Notes: generated by a model from the sequence alone, not told the origin. Positions 38,861 to 47,592 are shown, counted from the stretch's first letter. The stretch: DNA of 64,000 nucleotides from Wenxinia marina DSM 24838 (GCF_000379485.1 NZ_KB902288.1:62001-126000); one strand, 5' to 3'. Made by a program: numbers and translations.

Positions 38861-39774
38861 GGCAGGGGCAACCTCAGGTCCGCGACCACCGGGTAATGAT
38901 CCGTCGGCCACTCCCCGTCGAACCGGCGGCGCACCACGACCGGCTCCCCCACCACCTCCACCCCGTCGCTCACGCCGACATGGTCGATCGCGCCGAAGAG
39001 GTTGATCCCCCGGTCAAAATGGTAGGTCGCGCCCGACACGTCCGCGAAGGTCAGGCCGGCGCCCTCCAGCACCGCCATCGTGCGCGATCCGTGCAGTGCG
39101 TTCAGGTCGCCGAGCAGGATCACCGGCCCCTCGGCCTGCATAGGCGCGATCCGCTCGGCCACCAGCGCGGCGGACAGCATCCGGTTCGATCCGCTGCGAT
39201 ACTCGAAATGCACGTTCATCACCGTGAAGGCCGCTCCGTCCTCTGGCGTGAACCGCGCCCACGAGGCGAAGGCGGGCCAGGAGCCGTCGAAGGTGCGGGA
39301 ATAGATCACGTCCGGCGTGTCGGAGAAGAAGAACCAGCCCTGTGCCTCGACCTCCAGCGCGTCCCGGCGGTAGAGGATCGGCTGGGTCGAGGGGAACTCC
39401 CGCGGGTCGCCCACCGCGGCGGCGGCGTAGCCGGGGTTCCGCTCCAGAAGCCAGTCGAGGGCGAGGTTCACGTCCGTCCCCTCGCCGCCGCCGAAGCTCT
39501 CCATCTCCTGGAACGCCACGAGGTCGGCATCCAGCGCCTTGAAGGCGAGGTCGAGCGGACCCCGCCGCACCTCCCAGTCGCCGACCGACCAGGGGCCCTC
39601 GTCCGCACGCAGGCGGATGTAATGCACGTTCAGCGTCGCCACCCTGAGAGCGCCCTCCGAGCGAGGCGGCACGCCCTCGTCCCCGCCCAGCGCCACCTGC
39701 AACGCGCAGGCGACGAGCGCGAGCATCGCGACGAGCGCGAGGAGGCCGCGCAGGATCCAGCGCACCGCCCTCAC
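38851..39774 (-). CDS. Endonuclease/exonuclease/phosphatase family protein, membrane-anchored
   Basis: A 307-residue EEP-fold hydrolase. An N-terminal hydrophobic segment (about 5-30) probably anchors it in the inner membrane with the domain in the periplasm. EEP motifs are present in order: RVATLNVHYIR, VAFQEME (catalytic Glu), MNVHFEYRS, ILLGDLNALHG (Asp-Leu-Asn) and the final DHYPVVADLRL (Asp-His). The substrate could be nucleic acid, phosphoinositide-like or phospholipid. The GTG start at 39774 is not certain. Its stop codon lies within a repeat. Confidence 0.85.
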   Translation of the reverse strand: MRAVRWILRGLLALVAMLALVACALQVALGGDEGVPPRSEGALRVATLNVHYIRLRADEGPWSVGDWEVRRGPLDLAFKALDADLVAFQEMESFGGGEGTDVNLALDWLLERNPGYAAAAVGDPREFPSTQPILYRRDALEVEAQGWFFFSDTPDVIYSRTFDGSWPAFASWARFTPEDGAAFTVMNVHFEYRSGSNRMLSAALVAERIAPMQAEGPVILLGDLNALHGSRTMAVLEGAGLTFADVSGATYHFDRGINLFGAIDHVGVSDGVEVVGEPVVVRRRFDGEWPTDHYPVVADLRLPLPGG

Positions 39775-39861
39775 GTCCGCGTCCGTCCCGTCCGCTTCCC
39801 CTGACCGGCGCGAGCGGGTAGGTAGGCCGCCAGAGCAGTCGCCCGAGGCAGTCCCGCCCGC

Positions 39862-41448
39862 ATGAAACCGATCCGTCTCGTCCAGGGCTTCCTGACCGTG
39901 GGGGTCTGGACGCTGGCCAGCCGCGTGCTCGGCTTCGCCCGCGACATCCTCATCGCCGCCTTCCTCGGCACCGGGCCGATCGCCGAGGCGTTCCTGATCG
40001 CGTTCTCGCTGCCCAACATGTTCCGCCGCTTCTTCGCCGAAGGTGCCTTCAACATGGCCTTCGTGCCGATGTTCGCCAAGAAGCTGGAGGCGGGGGACGA
40101 GCCGGAGCGCTTCGCGCGCGAGGCGTTCGTCGGGATGACCGTGCTGCTGACGACCTTCACCATCCTCGGCATCGTCGCGATGCCGGCGCTGGTCTGGCTG
40201 ATGGCGTCCGGCTTCGTGGGCGACGAGCGGTTCACGCTGGCGGTGGAATACGGGCGCATCGCGTTTCCCTACATCCTCTTCATCTCGCTCGCCGCGCTGC
40301 TGTCGGGGGTCCTCAACGCGACGGGGCGGTTCGTCGCGGCGGCGGCGGCGCCGGTCCTGCTGAACGTCGTCTTCATCGTCGCGATGGTGGTCGGCTGGCT
40401 GTTCGGCCGGCCGATGGAGGAGTCGCTCGGGACCGGGATCGACAACCTCCTCGGCCTGCGGGTCGGCGACACGCTCGCGGCCTCGGTGCCGATCGCGGGG
40501 GCGGCGCAGCTGCTGCTGGTCTGGTGGGCGGCGCACCGGGCCGGCTTCTCGATGCGGGCGCTGCGGCCGCGGCTGACGCCCGACCTGCGGCGGCTCGCGA
40601 TCATCGCGCTGCCGGCGATGCTGGCGGGCGGGGTGGTGCAGATCAACCTGCTGATCGGGCGGCAGGTGGCGAGCCATTTCGAGGGCGCGGTCGCCTGGCT
40701 CAGCTACGCCGACCGGCTGTACCAGCTGCCGCTCGGCGTCATCGGCATCGCGGTCGGCGTGGTGCTGCTGCCCGACCTGTCGCGACGCCTGCGCGCCGGC
40801 GACACGATCGGCGGGCGCGACGCGTTCAGCCGCGCGGCGGAGTTCTCGCTGGCGCTCACCATCCCCGCCACGATCGCGCTGCTCGTCGTGCCGCTGCCGC
40901 TGGTGTCGGTCCTGTTCGAGCGGGGCGCGTTCGACAGCGACGACGCGGCGGCGACGGCCTTCGCGGTGGCGGTCTACGGCCTCGGCCTGCCGGCTTTCGT
41001 GCTGCAGAAGTGCTACCAGCCCCTGTTCTACGCGCGCGAGGACACGCGGCGGCCCTTCTACTACGCGCTCGTCGCGCTGGTGGTGAACGCGGCCGTCGCG
41101 GTCGGGCTGGCGCCGGTGATCGGCTACATCGCCGCGGCGCTGGGCACGACGCTGGCCGGCTGGGCGATGGTGGTGACGCTGCGCATCGGCGCCCGCGGCA
41201 TGGGCGAGGCGGCGCGGCTGGACGACCGGTTCCGGCGGCGGATCTGGCGGATCGTGCTGGCGAGCGTGGCGATGGGCGGGATCCTGTGGGCGCTGTCGGC
41301 CACGCTGACGCCGTTCCTGATGACGCCCGGCTCGCGCGGCTGGGCGCTGGCGCTGCTCGTGGCGGCGGGGATCGTGATCTACTTCGCGTTCGGGCAGCTG
41401 TTCGGCGCGTTCCGGCTGGCGGAGTTCCGGCGGGCGATGCGGCGGTAG
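39862..41448 (+). CDS. murJ: Lipid II flippase
   Basis: Fourteen-TM MOP-superfamily protein of 528 residues that moves lipid II across the inner membrane for peptidoglycan synthesis. The N-terminus has GVWTLASRVLGFARDILIAA and GTGPIAEAFLIAFSLPNMFRR, which carry the conserved arginines of MurJ. The length matches the family. It is divergent from the EEP hydrolase and is followed by the repeat cluster. Confidence 0.95.
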   Translation: MKPIRLVQGFLTVGVWTLASRVLGFARDILIAAFLGTGPIAEAFLIAFSLPNMFRRFFAEGAFNMAFVPMFAKKLEAGDEPERFAREAFVGMTVLLTTFTILGIVAMPALVWLMASGFVGDERFTLAVEYGRIAFPYILFISLAALLSGVLNATGRFVAAAAAPVLLNVVFIVAMVVGWLFGRPMEESLGTGIDNLLGLRVGDTLAASVPIAGAAQLLLVWWAAHRAGFSMRALRPRLTPDLRRLAIIALPAMLAGGVVQINLLIGRQVASHFEGAVAWLSYADRLYQLPLGVIGIAVGVVLLPDLSRRLRAGDTIGGRDAFSRAAEFSLALTIPATIALLVVPLPLVSVLFERGAFDSDDAAATAFAVAVYGLGLPAFVLQKCYQPLFYAREDTRRPFYYALVALVVNAAVAVGLAPVIGYIAAALGTTLAGWAMVVTLRIGARGMGEAARLDDRFRRRIWRIVLASVAMGGILWALSATLTPFLMTPGSRGWALALLVAAGIVIYFAFGQLFGAFRLAEFRRAMRR

Positions 41449-41488
41449 GTCGTCGGCCTTGCAGGCTTTGCGCCAAGGGAGGGCGGCG

Positions 41489-41642
41489 GCTGGCCGCGGG
41501 CAGACGCTCCGACGTCTCCGGATCGCGGTTTATCTAAGTTTGCCCGGACGATCCTGAAATGTCGCGCCTGCCGCGAGGAAGCGTCTGGCCGGGGGGCGGC
41601 CAGACGCTGCCCGGGCCGCTTGCGCGGCTGATTCCGGGCGGG
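41489..41642 (+). repeat. 154-bp dispersed intergenic element, copy B
   Basis: Same length as copy A (29571-29724), with the last 65 bases (41578-41642) identical and the first 19 identical; the middle has diverged. It carries the same internal inverted arms GCGTCTGGCC / GGCCAGACGC. It is the first part of the 465-base non-coding gap between murJ and the rhomboid gene; the remainder of that gap is copy C and two short palindromes. Confidence 0.85.
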
Positions 41643-41709
41643 TGAGGTCCGGAGGGGAAGGTTAAAGAGATTGCGGCCGGCCAGGCTCAACCCGTCCCGG
41701 ACCTGACCC

Positions 41710-41766
41710 GGCCGGGGGGCGGCCATACGCTGCCCGGGCCGCTGACGCGGCTGATTCCGGGCGGGG
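41710..41766 (+). repeat. 154-bp element, partial copy C
   Basis: A 57-base match to the 3' third of the element, beginning GGCCGGGGGGCGGCC and ending in the same GATTCCGGGCGGGG. Both B and C are followed by GAGGTCCGGAG and then by CCCGTCCCGG-CCTGACCCGG, so a larger block has been duplicated in tandem here. Confidence 0.8.
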
Positions 41767-41812
41767 AGGTCCGGAGAGGCGAGAAGTGGGCCGTAAGCTT
41801 CCGGAATACCCG

Positions 41813-41882
41813 TCCCGGGCCTGACCCGGGACCTCGACGCGCCGGAGCACTTCTCCCGCGGGGCCCCGGCTCAAGGCCGGGG
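41813..41882. repeat. Two GC palindromes (CCCGGG type and CCCCGGC type)
   Basis: TCCCGGG-CCTGA-CCCGGGA (41813-41831) and CCCCGGC-TCAAG-GCCGGGG (41864-41882). The first is the core of the 39-bp tandem unit at 46976-47208, and the second recurs at 47207-47225. The two families travel together at both loci. Confidence 0.75.
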
Positions 41883-41913
41883 CGGGGCGTGAGGGACGGT
41901 GAGGCTGGTCTGC

Positions 41914-42594
41914 CTACCCCCGCGCCCGCATCCGCTCCACGAACCCGCTCCACCCGCCGGGCGCCAGCAGGACCGACGACGCGAAGCCGGTGACGAAGCC
42001 CGCCACCTCGGCCACCCAGACCGGGCTGGCGCCGAACAGCAGCGAGAAGGCCAGCTGGAACGCCATCAGCACCCCGATGAGGCGGAAGGCCGTCAGCCGG
42101 TTCTGCCCCAGTCCCCCCAGCTTGAGCCACAGCAGGTACGTGAATGCGCCGATCAGCCCGTAGACCGCCGGGAACAGTCCGATCAGGGCGATCGGCCCCG
42201 AGAAGATCGCGCAGAACGCCACGGCCCCCATGACGGTGCACAGCAGCAGCAGGATCGCCAGAGCGACGGGGTGGAAGATCTCGCCCACGAACTTGCCGAG
42301 CGCGAGCAGCAGCGCGATCCCGAACAGGGCCGGCGTGACGCCGCCCTGGATGAAGGCGTAGGTCACGAACCGGCGGACGAGGTCGAAGGACCAGTCGCCG
42401 CGATAGGCCACCTGCTCGAACACCAGGGGCGAGACGCCCCAGTCGGCCACCGCCTGCGAGCGCCAGCCCACGGCCGCCGGTCCGCCGACCAGCCCCTCGG
42501 CGCCGAGGGCGAGGATCGCCTCGACCAGCGCCGCGACGATCGTAAGCGCCACGACGAGCGGGGGCACCGCGCCGAACGGGCTCTCCTCCTGCAT
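41914..42594 (-). CDS. Rhomboid-family membrane protein, catalytically inactive
   Basis: A 226-residue protein with about six TM segments and rhomboid organisation. The active-site GxSG motif is replaced by GLFP in GLFPAVYGLIGA (139-150), so Phe141 stands where the catalytic Ser should be. The catalytic His of the last helix (AHxxG) is Glu196 in VAEVAGFVTG. Both dyad residues are absent, so proteolysis is not expected. It may be a membrane chaperone or regulator, like iRhoms and derlins. It is divergent from trpS with a 72-base gap. Confidence 0.8.
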   Translation of the reverse strand: MQEESPFGAVPPLVVALTIVAALVEAILALGAEGLVGGPAAVGWRSQAVADWGVSPLVFEQVAYRGDWSFDLVRRFVTYAFIQGGVTPALFGIALLLALGKFVGEIFHPVALAILLLLCTVMGAVAFCAIFSGPIALIGLFPAVYGLIGAFTYLLWLKLGGLGQNRLTAFRLIGVLMAFQLAFSLLFGASPVWVAEVAGFVTGFASSVLLAPGGWSGFVERMRARG

Positions 42595-42666
42595 GGGACC
42601 TCCGGTTGACGCCCTGACCGCCCCTCGGTAAGCGAGGCCGGCCCCGTTGACCAGCGAGCTGCCCCC

Positions 42667-43686
42667 ATGACCGAGCCGACGTTCGCCCCCCGTGTCTTTT
42701 CCGGCATCAAGCCGTCCGGCGGCCTGACGCTGGGCAACTACCTCGGCGCGATCAAGCGCTTCGTCGAGATGGCGGACGGGGAGTTCGAGACGATCTACTG
42801 CGTCGTCGACCTGCACGCGATCACCGTCTGGCAGGACCCGGCCGAGCTGACGCAGGCCACGCGCGAGGTCGCGGCCGGCTACATCGCCAGCGGCATCGAC
42901 CCCGAGAAATCCATCCTGTTCAATCAGGCCGCCGTGTCGGGCCATGCCGAGCTGGCCTGGATCTTCAACTGCGTCGCGCGGGTCGGCTGGATGAACCGGA
43001 TGACCCAGTTCAAGGAGAAGGCGGGGAAGAACGCCGAAGCGGTCAGCCTCGGCCTCTACGCCTACCCGGCGCTGATGGCGGCCGACATCCTGCTCTATCA
43101 CGCGACCCACGTCCCCGTCGGCGAGGACCAGAAGCAGCATGTGGAGCTGACCCGCGACATCGCGGCCAAGTTCAACCACGACTACAGGACCGACTTCTTC
43201 CCCCTCACCGAGCCGGTGATCGAGGGGCCGGCGATGCGGGTGATGAACCTGCGGGACGGGACCAAGAAGATGTCCAAGTCCGGCGAGTCCGACATGGAGC
43301 GGATCAACATGCTGGACGACGCCGACACCATCGCGAAGAAGTTCAGGAAGGCGCGGACCGATCCCGCCCCGATCCCCGGAAAGGTGAAGGAGCTGGCGGA
43401 CCGGCCCGAGGCCCGCAACCTCGTCGAGATCTACGCCGCCCTGTCGGGCACCAGCGCCGAGGCGGTGCTGGCCGAGCACGAGGGCGCGGGCTGGGGAGCC
43501 TTCAAGCCGGCCCTCGCCGACCTCGCCGTCGCGCGGCTGGGGCCGATCTCGGACGAGATGCGGCGGCTGCTGGATGACCCGGCCGAGATCGACCGCACGC
43601 TCGCCCGCGGGGCCGAGCGGGCGCGGCAGGTCGCGGCGCCGATCCTGGCGAAGACCTACGAGATCGTGGGGCTGGTGCGCGGCTGA
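42667..43686 (+). CDS. trpS: Tryptophanyl-tRNA synthetase
   Basis: Class I synthetase of 339 residues charging tRNA-Trp. The HIGH-type motif is [10 protein letters not shown] (about 16-25) and the KMSKS motif is intact ([12 protein letters not shown]). Further family signatures: [31 protein letters not shown]. Full length and normal. Its 260-base 3' flank to the next gene shows only GC-rich non-coding DNA. Confidence 0.97.
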   Translation: MTEPTFAPRVFSGIKPSGGLTLGNYLGAIKRFVEMADGEFETIYCVVDLHAITVWQDPAELTQATREVAAGYIASGIDPEKSILFNQAAVSGHAELAWIFNCVARVGWMNRMTQFKEKAGKNAEAVSLGLYAYPALMAADILLYHATHVPVGEDQKQHVELTRDIAAKFNHDYRTDFFPLTEPVIEGPAMRVMNLRDGTKKMSKSGESDMERINMLDDADTIAKKFRKARTDPAPIPGKVKELADRPEARNLVEIYAALSGTSAEAVLAEHEGAGWGAFKPALADLAVARLGPISDEMRRLLDDPAEIDRTLARGAERARQVAAPILAKTYEIVGLVRG

Positions 43687-43946
43687 GGTTCTGCTCGGAC
43701 CGTCACGAATCCTTTACCGACTCGCCGGATAACGGGGCCGGGCGCTGTCCCCGCGCCTGCCGGCCCGGCCTCTCTGCGGCCGCCCGGTCGTCGCCCGCAC
43801 CCCGGGCGGCGCTGTCCCATCGGCCGTCCCTGCCGATGTTCCCTTCCCGCCTCCCGCGCCGACCCGCGTGGGGGGCGGGCCCACCGCCCGAGCCGGGCTT
43901 CAGGCCCGCGTGCGCGGGGCCCGGCCCGAAGGCAGGAGCGCCGCCC
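43687..43946. other. GC-rich intergenic stretch without a gene
   Basis: Between trpS and a convergent small gene. No ORF with a ribosome site, no terminator with a T-run and no copy of the repeat families was seen. Confidence 0.6.
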
Positions 43947-44192
43947 TCAGCGCGCCCGCATCGCCTCGGCCAGCTCCCGGATAAGCCGCAGCTCGTCCGA
44001 GATCGCCCCCTCGATCGAAAATCCGTCGTCCGGCACCGCCCCCGGATCCTCGTCGTAGCCCTCGAAATGGTCCCGGTCGGCGAGGTACGCGTCGAGCGCC
44101 GGGCTCTTCAGCTCGGCCACGATCCGGGCGAGGACCTTGCGCTGGGCGAGGAGTCGCCCCTCGAGCGTGGCGGCGGTGGCGGGATCGGTCAT
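43947..44192 (-). CDS. Hypothetical protein, 81 residues
   Basis: Soluble acidic protein, predicted mostly helical: residues 8-35 (LEGRLLAQRKVLARIVAELKS) and 60-80 (AISDELRLIRELAEAMRAR) are amphipathic helices around an acidic DRDHFEGYDEDPG loop. I do not recognise the family. The start ATG 44192 is where the coding pattern begins. It lies 80 bases downstream of the SH3 protein gene in the same direction. Confidence 0.65.
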   Translation of the reverse strand: MTDPATAATLEGRLLAQRKVLARIVAELKSPALDAYLADRDHFEGYDEDPGAVPDDGFSIEGAISDELRLIRELAEAMRAR

Positions 44193-44272
44193 GGGCGGCT
44201 CCGCTGATCTGTTCGCGATCACTCTAGCGCAGCCCGGCGGCCTGGTCAGGCCCCGCGCGACGGAGGGGCCGC

Positions 44273-44956
44273 CTACTCGCGCGTTTCGTCCGGATCGACG
44301 CCCCAGAGCGCGCTCTTCGGCGCCCAGCCGCGGAAGCCGCCGGCGCTGAGCCAGCACCAGTCGATCTCGCACTCGCCGAGCCGTGCGATCACTCCGGCCT
44401 CCAGCCGCGCCACCTCGGCCGCGTCGGGATCGGGGCGCACCCGCAGGGGCAGCAGGTCCTCGTCCACGATCACCGTCCGGACCCCGGACAGCAGCGCGTA
44501 ATGGACCCAGCCGCCCAGCCCCTCGCGGTCGACCACGCGGCGCCAGTGGCCGTACTCGGCGACGATCTGCAGCGGCATGTCGCGGCGGACGAAGACCCAG
44601 TCGATCCGGTGCGACAGCGACGGGCCGCGGCGGACGTTGCCTTCCTCGACCTTCAGCGAGACGTAGCGGGGGAGGGGCAGGTTCGTCTCGGGCCCGATGG
44701 TCGGCGCGGCGGGCGCGGCGACCGGCATCACGTCCTCGGGCCGCAGCGCCACGGGCCGCGCCTCGGGGCGGGCGTCGGCGTCGACCGTGCCGGCCTCCGC
44801 CGCGGTCGCCATCGCGGCGTCGGCGGCCAGCGTCTCCGCCGTCAGGTCCACCGGCCTCGGCCGCGGCCGCATCTGCTCTGCCGCCGCCGCGCCGGCAACG
44901 CCCAGCGCCAGCGCCGCCGCGACCGCCAGTCCCGTCCTGCCGCCCGTCCGTGTCAT
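44273..44956 (-). CDS. Exported SH3-domain protein
   Basis: A 227-residue periplasmic protein. Signal peptide at 1-25 (LAVAAALALGVAGAAAA), a Pro/Ala-rich spacer to about residue 90, then two bacterial SH3-like repeats: YVSLKVEEGNVRRGPSLSHRIDWVF and, later, LPLRVRPDPDAAEVARLEAGVIARL...CWLSAGGFRGWAPKSALWG. Such domains usually bind cell wall peptides. It is divergent from the 2-hydroxyacid dehydrogenase gene. Confidence 0.85.
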   Translation of the reverse strand: MTRTGGRTGLAVAAALALGVAGAAAAEQMRPRPRPVDLTAETLAADAAMATAAEAGTVDADARPEARPVALRPEDVMPVAAPAAPTIGPETNLPLPRYVSLKVEEGNVRRGPSLSHRIDWVFVRRDMPLQIVAEYGHWRRVVDREGLGGWVHYALLSGVRTVIVDEDLLPLRVRPDPDAAEVARLEAGVIARLGECEIDWCWLSAGGFRGWAPKSALWGVDPDETRE

Positions 44957-45056
44957 GTCCCGCTCGCCCGATGGGCCGGGATGCTTGTGCCCCGGCGCCT
45001 TTTGGGGGCAACTTGCGCCTCGGGACGGGGAAAGCACAAGCGAAGGGCCGCGCCAG

Positions 45057-46043
45057 ATGCCGGGGAAGCGACTGACTGTTGTCGTCACGCGACGGTTGCC
45101 CGAGGCGGTGGAGACGCGGATGCGCGAACTGTTCGACGCCCGCCTCAGCCCGGACGACGTGCCGATGACCCGCGAGGCGCTGGCCGAGGCGCTGCAGGAC
45201 GCCGACGTGGTGGTGCCGACGCTGGTGGACCGGATCGACGCCGCCCTCCTCGCGCAGGCCGGCGAGCGGCTGAAGCTGATCGCGAACTACGGCGCCGGGG
45301 TCGACCACATCGACGTCGCCACCGCCCGCCAGCGCGGCATCCTCGTCTCGAACACGCCGGGCGTGGTGACCGAGGACACGGCCGACATGACGATGGCGCT
45401 GATCCTCGGCGTCACCCGGCGGATTCCCGAAGGACTCGCCGTCATGCAGGCCGGCGACTGGCCGGGCTGGGCGCCGACCGCGATGCTGGGCGGCCGGATC
45501 GCCGGCCGGCGTCTCGGCATCCTCGGCATGGGCCGGATCGGCCAGGCCGTGGCGCGGCGGGCCCGCGCCTTCGGGATGCAGGTGCACTACCACAACCGCA
45601 AACGCCTGCGCCCCGAGATCGAGGAGGGGCTGGAGGCGACCTACTGGGAGAGCCTCGACCAGATGGTCGCCCGGGTGGACGTGCTGTCGATCAACTGCCC
45701 GCACACGCCGTCGACGTTCCACCTGATGAACGCCCGCCGGCTGAAGTTGATGAAGCCGTCGGCGGTGATCGTGAACACCTCGCGCGGTGAGGTGATCGAC
45801 GAGAACGCGCTCACCCGGATGCTGCGCGCCGGCGAGATCGCGGGCGCGGGACTCGACGTCTACGAGCACGGCTCGCACATCAATCCGCGCCTGCGCAAGC
45901 TGTCCAACGTCGTGCTGCTGCCGCACATGGGCTCGGCCACCGTGGAGGGGCGGGTCGAGATGGGCGAGAAGGTGATCATCAACATCAAGACCTTCGAGGA
46001 CGGCCACCGGCCGCCCGACCTCGTGGTGCCCGGCATGATGTAG
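45057..46043 (+). CDS. D-isomer-specific 2-hydroxyacid dehydrogenase (glyoxylate/hydroxypyruvate reductase type)
   Basis: A 328-residue NAD(P)-dependent reductase. The Rossmann motif LGILGMGRIGQAVARRA, substrate region NYGAGVDHIDVATARQRG and catalytic residues in NTSRGEVID (Arg), GAGLDVYEHG (Glu) and LLPHMGSAT (His) are all present. It is closest in pattern to glyoxylate reductase / GhrB-like enzymes. The stop TAG at 46041-46043 is the first triplet of a repeat copy. Confidence 0.9.
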   Translation: MPGKRLTVVVTRRLPEAVETRMRELFDARLSPDDVPMTREALAEALQDADVVVPTLVDRIDAALLAQAGERLKLIANYGAGVDHIDVATARQRGILVSNTPGVVTEDTADMTMALILGVTRRIPEGLAVMQAGDWPGWAPTAMLGGRIAGRRLGILGMGRIGQAVARRARAFGMQVHYHNRKRLRPEIEEGLEATYWESLDQMVARVDVLSINCPHTPSTFHLMNARRLKLMKPSAVIVNTSRGEVIDENALTRMLRAGEIAGAGLDVYEHGSHINPRLRKLSNVVLLPHMGSATVEGRVEMGEKVIINIKTFEDGHRPPDLVVPGMM

Positions 46044-46133
46044 GGTGGGTGAAACCTCCCGCGCCGTCATCGTCGGCCTGATCCTGCCATCGACCCTGCG
46101 TCCCCGCGCCCCGGAGGGTGGGTGAAACCCACC
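46041..46133. repeat. Two GGGTGGGTGAAACCCACC-type repeats
   Basis: GGGTGGGTGAAACCTCCC (46043-46060, one arm change) and GGGTGGGTGAAACCCACC (46115-46132). They are the same family as the pair at 38808-38860 and lie between the dehydrogenase stop and trmB. Confidence 0.75.
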
Positions 46134-46194
46134 ACCCCCGCACACGCCTGCCCGCGGTTGCAGCCTCCGGCCGCCTTGGCTACAGCGCCCGGCC

Positions 46195-46902
46195 ATGAGA
46201 TCCGACCGCCACAAATCCGGCGCGCCCTGGCGCAACTTTCACGGCCGCGTCCACGGCAAGACGCTGCGGCCGCGCCAGCGCGAGATGCTGGACGAAGACC
46301 TCGCGCCGCTGTCGCCCGGGCCGGTCGGCTGGGAGGAGAACCCGGACCGGCGGCCGCTCGACCTCGCCGCCCGGTTCCCCGGCGCGCGGGAGATCTGGGT
46401 CGAGATCGGCTTCGGCGGCGGCGAGCACCTCGTCGCGATGGCGGCGCGCCATCCGCAGGTCGCGATCCTCGGCGCCGAGCCGTTCGTGAACGGCGTCGCC
46501 ATGCTGCTGCGGCAGATCCGAGAGGCGGGGGTGCAGAACCTCGCCATCCATCCTGGCGACGTGCGCGACCTCTTCGACGTTCTGCCGGAGGGGAGCGCCG
46601 CGAAGGCGTTCCTCAACTACCCCGACCCTTGGCCCAAGCAGCGCCACCACAAGCGCCGCTTCGTCACGCCCGGCTACCTGTCCGCGCTGCACCGGGTGCT
46701 GGCGCCGGGCGCGGAGTTCCGCGTGGCGACCGACATCCCGGACTACGTCCGCCAGACGCTGAAGGAGGTCCCCGCCGCCGGCTTCGTGCGCGAGGATCAT
46801 CCGACCGACCGGGCCTGGAACGACTGGCCCTCCACCCGCTACGAGCAGAAGGCGCTGCGCGAGGGACGGGCGCCGCACTACCTGACGTTCCGGAGGGTGT
46901 AA
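46195..46902 (+). CDS. trmB: tRNA (guanine-N7)-methyltransferase
   Basis: Makes m7G46 in tRNA with SAM. The 235-residue protein has WVEIGFGGGEHLVAMAARHP (SAM site), GAEPFVNGVAMLL and the signature FLNYPDPWPKQRHHKRRF. Normal length. It precedes the 690-base repeat-filled gap before aroA. Confidence 0.96.
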   Translation: MRSDRHKSGAPWRNFHGRVHGKTLRPRQREMLDEDLAPLSPGPVGWEENPDRRPLDLAARFPGAREIWVEIGFGGGEHLVAMAARHPQVAILGAEPFVNGVAMLLRQIREAGVQNLAIHPGDVRDLFDVLPEGSAAKAFLNYPDPWPKQRHHKRRFVTPGYLSALHRVLAPGAEFRVATDIPDYVRQTLKEVPAAGFVREDHPTDRAWNDWPSTRYEQKALREGRAPHYLTFRRV

Positions 46903-46975
46903 GGGGCGGGGACCTGATCGGCTCGGGTCTGACCCGGGCCTTGCGCGGGACGGGCGCCCTGTCGGTTGGGGTCCC

Positions 46976-47208
46976 GGGTCAGGCCCGGGACGGGTGGTCC
47001 TCGTGGCTCCCGCCGGGTCAGGCCCGGGACGGGTGGTCCTTGTGGCTCCCGCCGGGTCAGGCCCGGGACGGGTGGTCCTTGTGGCTCCCGCCGGGTCAGG
47101 CCCGGGACGGTGGTCCTTGTGGCTCCCGCCGGGTCAGGCTCGGGACGGGTGGTCCTTGTGGCTCCCGCCGGGTCAGGCCCGGGACGGGTGGTCCTTGTGG
47201 CTCCCGCC
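46976..47208 (+). repeat. 39-bp tandem repeat, six copies
   Basis: Unit of 39 bases starting GGGTCAGGCCCGGGACGGG and ending GTGGCTCCCGCC. Copies start at 46976, 47015, 47054, 47093, 47131 and 47170; the fourth is 38 bases because of a one-base deletion, and copies differ by single substitutions (TCCTC/TCCTT, GGCCC/GGCTC). The unit length of 13 codons keeps frames open, but there is no start or conserved protein. No spacers, so it is not CRISPR. Confidence 0.92.
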
Positions 47209-47225
47209 CCGGCCTCGAGCCGGGG
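47207..47225. repeat. CCCCGGC-type palindrome after the tandem array
   Basis: CCCCGGC-CTCGA-GCCGGGG, the same palindrome family as 41864-41882, again directly beside CCCGGG-type repeats. Confidence 0.7.
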
Positions 47226-47319
47226 CCTCGCCCCGCCGGGTTGCGAACTGCAAGGCTGGCCGGATCAGGAACCAGGTCCAGCCCGACGTTCCAGCCTTCG
47301 CGTGTAGACCTGCGGCACC

Positions 47320-47471
47320 CGGCCCGGAAACAGCCGCGCCAGCGGCCCGGGCAGCGTCCCGCCGCCCCCCGGCCAGACGCTTCCGCGCCACCTGCGAGAC
47401 GATCGCGGTCTGGCGAGGGTGGCGGGATGTATCGCCGCCACCGCAGCGTAGGAGCCTCTGACCGCGGCCAG
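47320..47471 (-). repeat. 154-bp dispersed element, inverted copy D
   Basis: Read on the minus strand it follows the layout of copies A and B over about 152 bases: it starts CTGGCCGCGG, contains GGAAGCGTCTGGCCGGGGGG and ends GGCTGTTTCCGGGC. It is more diverged than A and B. It lies in the gap before aroA; together with the array and palindrome it fills most of 46903-47592. The remaining 120 bases before aroA show no gene. Confidence 0.75.
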
Positions 47472-47592
47472 ACGCTGCCCTTGCGTCGCGGTGCGATATC
47501 CCGCCGGTTGCTCGGCATGCCCGCCCGCCCCGCCGATGGACGCCCGCCGCCGGCTCCGATAGACACCCCGCGAACGGGCGAGGGAGAGACCC

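Noticed and set aside
46976-47208. CRISPR array
   Set aside because: Units are contiguous 39-base repeats with no variable spacers, and no cas genes are present.
46994-47461. Proteins with 13-residue repeats encoded by the tandem array
   Set aside because: Frames stay open because the unit is a multiple of three; there is no ribosome site, and the 38-base copy breaks the frame.
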